Positions 8,254-15,402 of a stretch of DNA of 44,506 nucleotides are shown here, piece after piece. Origin of the DNA: Phenylobacterium deserti (GTDB lineage: Bacteria; Pseudomonadota; Alphaproteobacteria; Caulobacterales; Caulobacteraceae); NCBI GenBank assembly GCA_943332615.1, contig CALQQB010000033.1, forward strand, positions 1-44,506, given 5' to 3'. Below the pieces are notes generated by a model. That model worked only from the letters and a program-made list of their open reading frames with translations. It made no database searches and was not told where the DNA came from. Each line of letters opens with the position of its first letter. Position 1 is the first letter of the stretch. Position numbers and translations under genes: made by a program.

Positions 8254-8712
8254 ATGATCGAACCTCATCCGTCCGGCGGCTATATCCTGGACGAGCTTTT
8301 CGTCGGCATGACCGCCGAAAAACGCGTCACCGTGACCGAGCAGCGGATCAGCCAGTTCGCCGAGGCGTCGGACGATTTCAATCCCGTGCATATGGACGAG
8401 GCGTTCGCGTCCAGGACGGCCTATCGCGGCCGCATCGCCCACGGCTTACTGTCGGCGTCCTTCGGCTCCGCCGTCGTCGGCACCATCCTGCCCGGGGCCG
8501 GCGCGATCTATCTCGGCCAGACCCTGAAGTTCTACAAACCCGTCCGCATCGGTGACGTAGCCGCGGCCCGCGTCACGGTCGCGACCATCGAAGAGGCGGC
8601 CGCCCGGGTCGTCCTGCACTGTGAAGTCTACGTCGGGAGCGACCTCGTGATGGAGGGCGAAGCCACCGTCCGCGTTCCCCGCCGCCGACGCGCGCCAAAG
8701 GCCGAAGTCTAA
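8254..8712 (+). CDS. MaoC-family (R)-specific enoyl-CoA hydratase-like protein
   Basis: 152 aa from the ATG at 8254 (MIEPHPSGGY); an in-frame ATG at 8227 is possible but adds residues unlike the family. The hydratase-2 motif is visible as SDDFNPVHMDE (39-49), with the catalytic Asp41 and His46, followed by the usual IAHGLLSASF. The first Gly of the classic SGDxNP motif is Asp here. Members hydrate trans-2-enoyl-CoA to (R)-3-hydroxyacyl-CoA, feeding PHA synthesis or fatty/aromatic acyl-CoA metabolism. No shared operator or clear promoter was seen in front of it, so it may not belong to the flanking regulon. Confidence 0.8.
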   Translation: MIEPHPSGGYILDELFVGMTAEKRVTVTEQRISQFAEASDDFNPVHMDEAFASRTAYRGRIAHGLLSASFGSAVVGTILPGAGAIYLGQTLKFYKPVRIGDVAAARVTVATIEEAAARVVLHCEVYVGSDLVMEGEATVRVPRRRRAPKAEV

Positions 8713-8799
8713 CCTCAGAGACTGCAGGGACGGCGCCGAGGCGCGGACTCCCTTCTCCGCGTCCTCAGCGATCTCTGCGGTTTCCTGGACGACCGCGCC

Positions 8800-8834
8800 T
8801 TGACAACAGGCGTTCCTCGTTCTACTTTTGTTCC
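8800..8834 (+). promoter_or_regulatory. SOS-type promoter: LexA box overlapping the -10, probably leaderless
   Basis: TTGACA (8800-8805), a 17-base spacer and TACTTT (8823-8828) form a near-consensus promoter. GTTC-TACTTTT-GTTC (8819-8833) exactly fits the direct-repeat GTTC-N7-GTTC box bound by alphaproteobacterial LexA, and it covers the -10. A further GTTC lies at 8812-8815. The expected start point, about 7 bases after the -10, falls on the ATG at 8835, so the mRNA would be leaderless; no Shine-Dalgarno is present. Confidence 0.7.
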
Positions 8835-9398
8835 ATGGCCAGCGACGCTGACATGATCGAAGCCGACGGCCTGCTGCTCCACAGCCTGGCCCAACTCAGC
8901 CTCGCCATGGCTGGCGACCTGCGGGCCGCTATGTCCAGGGCGGACAAGGTCAAGGACGTCCTGGGTCTGGCTGGCGCCTTCGCCAAGATCGGCCGCTGCA
9001 TGCGCCTCACCGTGGCGCTGCGGGCCCGGCTGGCTGAGGGCAAGACCCGAACCGCGGGAACACGGGCTGCGGCGGACCGCGCCGCGCCCCTCGACGCCGG
9101 GATGGCCATGGAGGCCGACCCTTCTGAGGCCGACCCGTCCGAATCCGAGCACGCCGAAAGCCCCGACCGCGAGAGCCTCTATGAGCGGCTGCCCGATGGT
9201 GACCCGGCCGTGATCGCTCGCGGCCTCGCCCTCGAGCTGATCCAGGTCGCCCGCACCCTCAGCGCCCCGAAGGCCCGGGGCGCCAAGCCCATTGTCCTCA
9301 CCCGCGACTACGAAACCCTGTTTCGCGATCTGGTGGCCAACGACCCCCAGCTGCCGGACACGCCGCCGATAGCCTTCGCCGCCCGCGGCCCGCCCTGA
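8835..9398 (+). CDS. Hypothetical protein under a LexA-type box
   Basis: 187 aa, function not recognised. The first 75 residues look helical and Ala/Leu-rich (LLLHSLAQLSLAMAGDL and GKIGRC-like amphipathic stretches). A low-complexity acidic linker (about 90-125, rich in Glu, Asp, Ser and Pro) follows, then a second helical part. There is no signal peptide, membrane segment or enzymatic motif. The start codon is fixed by the promoter: ATG 8835 lies at the predicted transcription start. I have the impression that similar short Caulobacteraceae proteins beginning with an 'ADxIxADG..L..L' pattern exist, but cannot confirm it. The LexA box suggests induction by DNA damage. It ends opposite the convergent quiC-like gene, with a hairpin between them. 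Confidence 0.7.
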   Translation: MASDADMIEADGLLLHSLAQLSLAMAGDLRAAMSRADKVKDVLGLAGAFAKIGRCMRLTVALRARLAEGKTRTAGTRAAADRAAPLDAGMAMEADPSEADPSESEHAESPDRESLYERLPDGDPAVIARGLALELIQVARTLSAPKARGAKPIVLTRDYETLFRDLVANDPQLPDTPPIAFAARGPP

Positions 9399-9430
9399 GG
9401 CAAGGGCCCGTGGGCCCTCATTCAATACCC

Positions 9431-9456
9431 CTCATCCCGGCCTTCGCCGGGATGAG
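9431..9456. repeat. Palindromic hairpin between convergent genes
   Basis: CTCATCCCGGC-CTTC-GCCGGGATGAG is a perfect 11-bp inverted repeat with a 4-base loop. It sits between the ends of the SOS-box gene and the convergent quiC-like gene. There is no clear T-run on either side. It may be a two-way transcription barrier or a copy of a dispersed REP-like palindrome. A shorter GGGCCC-GT-GGGCCC lies just upstream. Confidence 0.6.
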
Positions 9457-9482
9457 CGGAAACTATTGAAATTATTGAAGCG

Positions 9483-11381
9483 TCACACCGACTGCGCCGG
9501 CGCCGCGCGCGCTTGAGCCGCCATGCGCACCGGCGCGTTGACGGCGCCGTACTGGTCGTAGCCGCCGACCCGCTGCATCACCTCGAAGAAGAACCGGTCG
9601 TGGAACGTCTGGGTGTAGGCGTGCAGGAACTCGCCGCCGTTGGCGTCGCGGTCATAGAGCAGGTCGTGGGCCCGCAGCTTCGCGACGAAGGCGTCGTCCA
9701 GGCCCAGCCGCGCGGCCAGGTCGTCGTAATAGTTCTCTGGAATCCGCAGCAGGCTGACGCCCCGCTGGCGCATGCCCAGCACGGCGCGGAAGATATCGTC
9801 CGTCGCGAAGGCCACCTGGTTGACACCTGCGCCGGCGAAGGTGGTCAGCGAGCGGGCCACCACGGTGCGGTTGCTCTCCGAGAAGCTGAGCGGCAGGCGG
9901 AGGGTGCGGGCCGCATTGGTCAGCGCGCGGCTCTTCACCAGGCCATAGGGGTCGGGCAGCACCCAGGACTCCTCCGGCTGCAGCCCCAGCACGGTGCGAT
10001 AGAACAGCAGCCAGCTGTCGAACCGGTCGCCCGGCAGCGCCTGGCCCACGTGGTCCACGCGGGTGATGGCGCCGGATGCGGGCTCGGCGGACCGTTCGCG
10101 CACGAAGTCGGCGGCGGGGTCGAAATCGGGCGCCACGATATAGATCAGGCTGCCGTCCGGCGCCCGGATCCCCGGCATCGGCGCTTCGTCCGGCCCGACC
10201 CGCTCCTCGAACCGCTGGCAGCCCAGCACCTCGGCGCGGTTGAACAACCCCTCAGGGTCGGCGACCCGCAGGCCGATGGCGCACACTGAGATGCCGTGCT
10301 GCAGCCAGTAGGCGTTGGCGAAGGTGTCGCTCTGCGAATTCAGCGCGATCGCGAGGTCGCCCTGGCGATAGAGGATCACGTCCTTGGACCGGTGCCGGCC
10401 GACCCGGGCGAACCCCATGCCCTCCAGCCAGCCGGTGAGTTCGGGGAGCGCGGTGGTGTTCACCGCGAATTCCATGAACGCCACGCCCAGGATGTCCGGG
10501 GCCGGCGGCGGGTCCAGCAGGTCTACGCGCTTGCGCGCCCGCTGCGCCGCCTCGTCGGTCGGCGGCGGGCGATGGCGGATCTGCTCCTCCAGGAACAGCA
10601 GCGCGCGCATGCCGTCGCGCGCCGTGGGGGAGGGGGCGGCCGCGCGGAACTCGTCGTTGAAGATCTCCAGCGACAGCGGCCCCGAATAGCCGGCGTTGAT
10701 GGCATGGGCCGCGAAGCCCGCCACGTCGAAATCCCCCTGGCCGGGGAAGCAACGGAAGTGTCGGCTCCACGACAGCACGTCCATGTTGAGCCTGGGCGCA
10801 TCGGCCAGTTGGACGAAGAAGATCTTCTCGCCGGGGATGCGCGCGATGCCGGCCGGGTCGTCGCCCAGCGCCAGGGTGTGGAAGCTGTCCAGGATCACGC
10901 CCAGGTGGCTGTGGGCGGCCTTTCGCACGATGTCCCAGACCTTGCCGTAGGTGCGCACATGGGCGCCCCAGGCCAGGGCCTCATAGCCCACCTTGATCCC
11001 CCGCGCCGCGGCGCGTTCGGCCAGCTCGTGCAGCTGCGCGGCCGCCAGGTCGTCATCGTCGACAGCCAGGGGCGAGACGCTGGAGCAGACCAGCACCAGC
11101 TTGGCGCCCAGCTCGTCCATCAGGTCGAACTTGCGCTCGGCGCGGTCCAGGTTGCGGCGGAACTGCGCCTCGGGCACGGCCTCGAAATCGCGGAACGGCT
11201 GGAAGAGCGCGATCTTCAGGCCCAGCTGCTCGGCCATCTGGCGCACGTCCCGCGCCGTGCCGTCGAAGAACAGCAGGTCGTTCTCGAAGATCTCCACGGC
11301 GTCGAACTTGGCCGCCGCGATGGCCAGCAGCTTCTCCTGAAGATTGCCGCTCAGGGAGACGGTGGCGATCGACCTGCGCAT
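9483..11381 (-). CDS. quiC: 3-Dehydroshikimate dehydratase fused to an HPPD-like domain (QuiC type)
   Basis: 632 aa. The N-terminal half (about 1-285) is a sugar-phosphate-isomerase TIM barrel with Glu134, Asp165, Gln191 and Glu239 in the four metal-ligand contexts (GYEAL, LDSFH, FVQLAD, SLEIF). This is the pattern of bacterial QuiC1, which dehydrates 3-dehydroshikimate to protocatechuate. The C-terminal half (about 290-612) is two VOC modules resembling 4-hydroxyphenylpyruvate dioxygenase: VDHVG with His444, VNQVAFATDDI at 520-530, and FFFEVMQR with Glu600. The second metal His of true dioxygenases appears as Gln522, so dioxygenase activity is doubtful. The start is supported by GAGGAAA 6 bases upstream of the ATG. 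It is transcribed away from operator O4. With the NAD-type AroE it gives shikimate to protocatechuate. Confidence 0.88.
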   Translation of the reverse strand: MRRSIATVSLSGNLQEKLLAIAAAKFDAVEIFENDLLFFDGTARDVRQMAEQLGLKIALFQPFRDFEAVPEAQFRRNLDRAERKFDLMDELGAKLVLVCSSVSPLAVDDDDLAAAQLHELAERAAARGIKVGYEALAWGAHVRTYGKVWDIVRKAAHSHLGVILDSFHTLALGDDPAGIARIPGEKIFFVQLADAPRLNMDVLSWSRHFRCFPGQGDFDVAGFAAHAINAGYSGPLSLEIFNDEFRAAAPSPTARDGMRALLFLEEQIRHRPPPTDEAAQRARKRVDLLDPPPAPDILGVAFMEFAVNTTALPELTGWLEGMGFARVGRHRSKDVILYRQGDLAIALNSQSDTFANAYWLQHGISVCAIGLRVADPEGLFNRAEVLGCQRFEERVGPDEAPMPGIRAPDGSLIYIVAPDFDPAADFVRERSAEPASGAITRVDHVGQALPGDRFDSWLLFYRTVLGLQPEESWVLPDPYGLVKSRALTNAARTLRLPLSFSESNRTVVARSLTTFAGAGVNQVAFATDDIFRAVLGMRQRGVSLLRIPENYYDDLAARLGLDDAFVAKLRAHDLLYDRDANGGEFLHAYTQTFHDRFFFEVMQRVGGYDQYGAVNAPVRMAAQARAAPAQSV

Positions 11382-11430
11382 GGCTTTTCCTCGACCATCC
11401 GCCCTTGAAACAGGCGCGACATCACAGTGA

Positions 11431-11446
11431 CACGAACCAGTTCGTA
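11431..11446. promoter_or_regulatory. Operator copy O4, between quiC and the PepSY-like gene
   Basis: CACGAACCAGTTCGTA matches the shared palindrome at 14 of 16 positions. It lies in the 199-base gap between divergent units, 49 bases before the quiC ATG and 134 bases before the GTG at 11581, so one bound protein could control both directions. No clear -35/-10 pair was assigned. Confidence 0.6.
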
Positions 11447-11580
11447 CATAAATCCGAATGAGCGCGAAAAGGCGGCGTGGAACCGATCACCGCTTCCCGC
11501 GACATAGGCTACACGCTGGACGTCAGCCACGCCGGGTCCTGATCTGCCCGCCGCCCGAACCTCTCCTGGAGACCTTTTAC

Positions 11581-12024
11581 GTGATCTTGTCCCCGAGGCT
11601 GCTGCGGCAGCTGCACCTCTATGTCGGCGTGCTCATCGCCCCTTCGATCCTGTTCTTCGCCGTAACCGGCGGATTGCAACTGTTCGGCCTTCATGAAGCG
11701 GAAAAGGGCAGCGCCTACACGCCGCCGCCCGTGATCGAGAAGCTCTCGGAAGTGCATATCCACCAGCGCTACGCCCTGAAGCCGAAGCGGAAGGGGCCGC
11801 CACCCGCCACCCCCGCCGCCGCGGCCCAGCCGGCGCCGGCGAAGGCGGAGGAGCCCGAGGCCGTACCGCCGATCAAATGGGTCTTCCTGGCCGTGTCGAT
11901 CGGCCTGGTGCTGTCCACGCTGCTCGGCCTTTGGATGGGTCTGACCCAGGGCCGCAACCGCAGGCTGGCCTTCGCCCTGCTGGCCCTGGGCGCCATAGTG
12001 CCAGTGCTGCTCCTGGCGTTCTGA
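11581..12024 (+). CDS. Small PepSY-associated transmembrane-like protein
   Basis: 147 aa from a GTG at 11581, chosen because CTGGAGA precedes it and because the next residues (LSPRLLRQLHLYVGVLIAP) form the typical start of PepSY-TM proteins. Three hydrophobic segments are visible: about residues 14-36, 94-115 and 122-145. A Pro/Ala/Lys-rich stretch (66-90) separates the first and second. No complete PepSY domain or enzymatic motif was seen. Relatives are often linked with periplasmic redox or metal uptake proteins, but a role here is not established. It is co-transcribed with the VOC gene that starts 13 bases later, downstream of operator O4. Confidence 0.65.
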   Translation: MILSPRLLRQLHLYVGVLIAPSILFFAVTGGLQLFGLHEAEKGSAYTPPPVIEKLSEVHIHQRYALKPKRKGPPPATPAAAAQPAPAKAEEPEAVPPIKWVFLAVSIGLVLSTLLGLWMGLTQGRNRRLAFALLALGAIVPVLLLAF

Positions 12025-12037
12025 CAAGGCCCCGACG

Positions 12038-12424
12038 ATGACCATCCGCGCGATCGACCACATCAACATCGCCACCACGAAGCTCGAGGAGACCCGGGCG
12101 TTCTACGTGGATGTGCTGGGCCTGACCGAAGGCGACCGGCCGCCCTTCGACTTCGCCGGCCACTGGCTCTACGCCGGGGGCTTCCCGATCGTGCACATGC
12201 AACTGTCGCCGCGCGACGTGACGTCCTCGACGCTCAGCGGCCTGAACCACGCCGCGTTCCAGGTGGCGGATCTCGACGCCCTGATCGCCCGGCTCGACGC
12301 GGCCGGTGTCCGCTACACAACGCTTCTTGTGCCTGGGACCACCATCCGACAGGCATTCTTCATGGACCCCAACGGTGTGCGTCTGGAGCTCAATGAGGCG
12401 CGCCACGTCAAGGGACTCGATTGA
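12038..12424 (+). CDS. VOC-superfamily (glyoxalase/extradiol dioxygenase fold) protein
   Basis: 128 aa, one VOC unit of two beta-alpha-beta-beta-beta modules. It begins IRAIDHINIATTKLEETRAF, with the first metal His at residue 8. LNHAAFQVADLDALI supplies His71, and MDPNGVRLELNE at 109-120 supplies Glu117. These fit the metal sites of glyoxalase I-like and ring-cleaving enzymes. The reaction is not determined by sequence; a lyase, isomerase or dioxygenase on an aromatic intermediate is possible. It follows the PepSY-like gene in one operon. Its stop codon overlaps the -35 of the next promoter (12421-12450). Confidence 0.8.
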   Translation: MTIRAIDHINIATTKLEETRAFYVDVLGLTEGDRPPFDFAGHWLYAGGFPIVHMQLSPRDVTSSTLSGLNHAAFQVADLDALIARLDAAGVRYTTLLVPGTTIRQAFFMDPNGVRLELNEARHVKGLD

Positions 12425-12450
12425 CCCACACGTACTAGTTCGTTCATTAT
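12421..12450 (+). promoter_or_regulatory. Promoter with embedded operator copy O5, upstream of the ThuA-like gene
   Basis: TTGACC (12421-12426) and CATTAT (12445-12450) are 18 bases apart. The spacer carries CACGTACTAGTTCGTT (12429-12444), 13 of 16 matches to the shared palindrome. The architecture is the same as at 4844-4872: operator between -35 and -10. The ThuA-like gene starts 44 bases after the -10. Confidence 0.6.
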
Positions 12451-12494
12451 GACGGCAACCGGTCTCGAGGCCGGATAGGGCAGGGGATGACGAG

Positions 12495-13487
12495 ATGGGC
12501 AGGGTCGCCGCCACGGGGCTGGGAGTGTTGGCCGCCGCGCTCCTCACCGGCGCCGCCACCGCCCAGACCGGCGACCCCGGCGGACCGATCAACGACAACC
12601 TCGGCGCCCCGGACTACGGCGTCTGCCGCGGCCTGGACGTGAAGTGCTTCCACAATTGGGAGCGGCCTAAGGCCAGCCAATACCGCGTGCTGCTGTTCAC
12701 CCGCACCGGCGGCCCGCGCCACCAGAACCTCGGCGGGGCGCTGCCGCCCGGCCTGAACCCCGCCCTGACCGACGCCAATGTGGTCCACAAGGGCATGCTG
12801 ACGCTGGCGGCCAGCAACGGCTGGATCCTCGACTACACCGAGGACCTGCAGGTCATGACCAACCTCAGCGGCTACAACGCGGTGATCTTCTTCTCGACCT
12901 CGCGCGACACTCTGGACGACGACTCCAAGACGGCGCTGCGCCAGTACATGCGAGCCGGCGGCGGGTTCGTGGCGATCCACAACGCGTTCGGCACCATGTA
13001 CAACTGGCCCTGGTACGAGGGCCTGATCGGCGGGACCAACTACTACGACCACGGCCCCAACCGCACCGGCGACGTGGTGGTCGTCGACCGCAAGGACGCC
13101 TCGACCAAGGCCCTGCCGCCCCGCTTCGGCTTCAAGGACGAATGGTACAACCTCGTGCCGTTCCCGACCAAGGTGCGCTTCCTGGCCACGGTCGACGAGA
13201 GGTCCTGGACCGAGGTCCCGCCGGCCCCGCCCTATCCGCCCGGCGCCGTGCCGCGTCAGCCGCCAGGCCCGCGCCTGCCGCGCGTGGTCGGCGCGCATCC
13301 TGGCCACGGGTCGTTCCACCCGGTCGCCTGGTGCCAGTACTACGATGGCGGCAAGGTCTGGGCGACGACCCTGGGACACGACAGCGGCATCTTCACCGAC
13401 CCGAAGACCCCTGGTGCGTCGGAGTTCCAGACCCTGATCACCGGCGGCATCAAGTCGGTGATGGGGGCGGACAGGTTCTGCCAATAG
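12495..13487 (+). CDS. Exported ThuA-like protein (class-I glutamine amidotransferase-like fold)
   Basis: 330 aa with a signal peptide (about residues 1-23, GAATA-Q), so periplasmic or surface-located. The ThuA pattern is visible as YRVLLFTRTGGPRH (67-80), YNAVIFFSTSRDTL (about 126-139), a Gly-rich FVAIHNAFG and WPWYEGLIGG, and a late HPGHGSFHPVAW / VWATTLGHDSG block. ThuA-like domains occur with sugar and polyol utilisation and some carbohydrate-active enzymes; the catalytic role is poorly defined. Six Cys residues in an exported protein suggest disulphides. It is transcribed from its own operator-bearing promoter (O5), so it is probably part of the catabolic regulon. Its role in shikimate-type metabolism is not obvious. 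Confidence 0.8.
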   Translation: MGRVAATGLGVLAAALLTGAATAQTGDPGGPINDNLGAPDYGVCRGLDVKCFHNWERPKASQYRVLLFTRTGGPRHQNLGGALPPGLNPALTDANVVHKGMLTLAASNGWILDYTEDLQVMTNLSGYNAVIFFSTSRDTLDDDSKTALRQYMRAGGGFVAIHNAFGTMYNWPWYEGLIGGTNYYDHGPNRTGDVVVVDRKDASTKALPPRFGFKDEWYNLVPFPTKVRFLATVDERSWTEVPPAPPYPPGAVPRQPPGPRLPRVVGAHPGHGSFHPVAWCQYYDGGKVWATTLGHDSGIFTDPKTPGASEFQTLITGGIKSVMGADRFCQ

Positions 13488-13520
13488 TCGATGTCTGGGC
13501 GCGCGACAGCGCCTGGATGC

Positions 13521-13538
13521 ATGAACTAGATAGTTCAT
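13521..13538 (+). promoter_or_regulatory. Operator copy O6, upstream of the carboxylesterase gene
   Basis: ATGAACTA-GA-TAGTTCAT is a perfect 8-bp inverted repeat with a 2-base spacer. It has the GAACTA/TAGTTC halves of the other operators, spaced two bases wider (as at O3). It lies 57 bases before the esterase ATG and 33 bases after the ThuA-like stop. Confidence 0.55.
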
Positions 13539-13594
13539 AAGACCATAGTCCGCTTCAACAGGCTGAACAACAAGCCCCTCAGGGAGACGCGATC

Positions 13595-15271
13595 ATGACC
13601 TTCCCGCTGACCAAGCTGCTGGCCGTTTCAATGGCCGGGGCGCTACTGGCCTCGACCACGCTCGCCGTGGCTGGGCCGATGATCGCCATCCCCGGCGACC
13701 CGATCGCGACGAAGAGCGGCAAGGTCGCCGGCACCCGCCTGGGCTCGGGCGTGAAGGCCTATCTGGGGCTGCCCTTCGCCAAGCCGCCGACCGGCGCATT
13801 GCGGTGGAAGCCGCCGCAGCCGATGAGCTGGTCCGGCGTCTGGAACGCCGACCGCAAGGGCGCGGAATGTATCCAGGTTCTGCGGCCCCACGACATCAAT
13901 CACTACTTCGGCGAGGAGGCGTCCGGTGAGGACTGCCTGACGCTGAATATCTGGACGCCGGCCGAGGCCAAGGCTGGTGAAGGCCGTCCGGTGATCGTGT
14001 TCATCTATGGCGGCGGCGGCACCATCGGCTCGTCCGGCATGGCCAACTACGACGGCGAGAACGCCGCCAAGCGGGGCGCGATCTTCGTCAATCTGAACTA
14101 CCGCGTCGGCCTGATGGGCTACATGGCCCACCCCGAGCTGACGGCGGAGCAGGGCGGCCACTCGGGCAACTACGGCTACATGGACCAGTCGGCAGCCCTG
14201 AAGTGGGTCCACGACAACATCGCCGCCTTCGGGGGCGACCCGGCCAAGGTGGTGATCAGCGGCCAGTCGGCGGGCGCCGGCGGCGTTGCGGCCCAGATGA
14301 CCAGCCCGCTCTCCAAAGGCCTGTTTCGCGGCGCGGTGATGATGAGCGCCTGCAACCTCGGCGGCAGCGGCATCATCGCCGGCGGCACGCCGCTTTCGGA
14401 AGGCGAGAAGGTCGGGCTGGAGGTGCAGAAGCGCCTGGGCGCGGCCAACCTGGCGGCCCTGCGAAATGTCCCCGCCGACAAGATTCTGGCGCAGCAGGCC
14501 GAGAGCCAGGTCGGCGCCAACGTCCAGGGCGTGCGGGCGCCGGCCGTGATCGATGGCTACTTCTGGACGGTGTCGAAGACCGAGGCGTTCGCGTCCGGCC
14601 AGGCCAGCGACGTGCCGATCATCGCCAGCTCGAACGGCGACGATATCGACGCCGGCCAGAGCCCGCTGACCAAGACCCACACGGTGGCCGAGTTCGAGGC
14701 TGTGGCGCGGGCCATGTACGGCCCGGACGCCGACGCGTTCCTGAAACTGTTCCCGGTGAAGACCGGCGCCGATGTCCAGCCCATGGCGCACGCCGCAGCC
14801 ATGGAGAATGGCATGATGGCGAGTTCTCGGGCGTGCGGCGAGACGCTGGCGAAGTACAGCAAGTCAGCGACTTATATCGATACCTTTATGCGCCGACATC
14901 CCTATGCGGCGGGCCTGCTGCTTCCCGATCAGGACGTCGGCACTGTCGGCGCCTACCATACGGCTGACGTGCCCTACTGGTTCGACACCCTCGACAAGTA
15001 CAACCTGTTCCGCACCACCCGCGTCCCCAACGCCTGGGACCGACAACTCACCGACCAGATGCTGGGCGCCCTGATCGCCATGGCCGAGACTGGCTCGCCA
15101 TCGACCAAGGCCATGCCCTGGCCGGCGTGGACAGTGGCCAATCCGCAGTATCTGGTGCTAGGCGACAGTGTGACGACGAAGAAGCTGGACCTGAGGCGCA
15201 TGGACTGGCTGTCTGCGCATCCGGCAGCCCAGGCGTCGCGGCCGGCGCAACGGGTCGGTCCGCGCGACTAG
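13595..15271 (+). CDS. Exported type-B carboxylesterase
   Basis: 558 aa with a signal peptide (about 1-27). It is a classic carboxylesterase/cholinesterase-fold serine hydrolase: GLPFAKPPTGALRW (58-71), EDCLTLNIW with the conserved Cys (112-120), an oxyanion stretch IYGGGGTIGS (137-146) and GQSAGA with the nucleophile Ser225. Asp349/Asp350 and His455 (AYHTADVPYW) complete a likely triad. It should cleave carboxylic esters in the periplasm or outside the cell. In this neighbourhood the natural substrates may be esters of shikimate or quinate (for example hydroxycinnamoyl conjugates), which is an inference from context. A good GGGAG precedes the ATG. Operator O6 lies upstream and a second esterase gene follows. 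Confidence 0.87.
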   Translation: MTFPLTKLLAVSMAGALLASTTLAVAGPMIAIPGDPIATKSGKVAGTRLGSGVKAYLGLPFAKPPTGALRWKPPQPMSWSGVWNADRKGAECIQVLRPHDINHYFGEEASGEDCLTLNIWTPAEAKAGEGRPVIVFIYGGGGTIGSSGMANYDGENAAKRGAIFVNLNYRVGLMGYMAHPELTAEQGGHSGNYGYMDQSAALKWVHDNIAAFGGDPAKVVISGQSAGAGGVAAQMTSPLSKGLFRGAVMMSACNLGGSGIIAGGTPLSEGEKVGLEVQKRLGAANLAALRNVPADKILAQQAESQVGANVQGVRAPAVIDGYFWTVSKTEAFASGQASDVPIIASSNGDDIDAGQSPLTKTHTVAEFEAVARAMYGPDADAFLKLFPVKTGADVQPMAHAAAMENGMMASSRACGETLAKYSKSATYIDTFMRRHPYAAGLLLPDQDVGTVGAYHTADVPYWFDTLDKYNLFRTTRVPNAWDRQLTDQMLGALIAMAETGSPSTKAMPWPAWTVANPQYLVLGDSVTTKKLDLRRMDWLSAHPAAQASRPAQRVGPRD

Positions 15272-15283
15272 AGCGTTTCCCGG

Positions 15284-15372
15284 CTGATTTGGATCAAATC
15301 AGGCGAGCAGGAAGAGCGACCAAGCAAAGACTCTAGAGCCCCGTTTCGATTCATTCGAAACGGGGCTCTAGA
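15284..15372. repeat. Two strong palindromes between the esterase genes
   Basis: CTGATTTG-GAT-CAAATCAG (15284-15302) is followed by an 18-bp perfect inverted repeat: TCTAGAGCCCCGTTTCGA (15332-15349), 5-base loop, and its complement (15355-15372). The 131-base gap also contains GAGCGTTTCCCGGC at 15271-15284. There is no T-run typical of a terminator. The second hairpin ends 30 bases before the next ATG. It may be a mobile palindromic repeat, an mRNA processing or stability element, or an attenuating structure. Confidence 0.7.
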
Positions 15373-15402
15373 ATAACAAGAACCGAGGGGGAGACACTGA
15401 TA

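Noticed and set aside
12038..12424. Protocatechuate or catechol ring-cleavage dioxygenase for the VOC gene
   Set aside because: A single short VOC unit with a generic metal site does not show the motifs of those enzymes.
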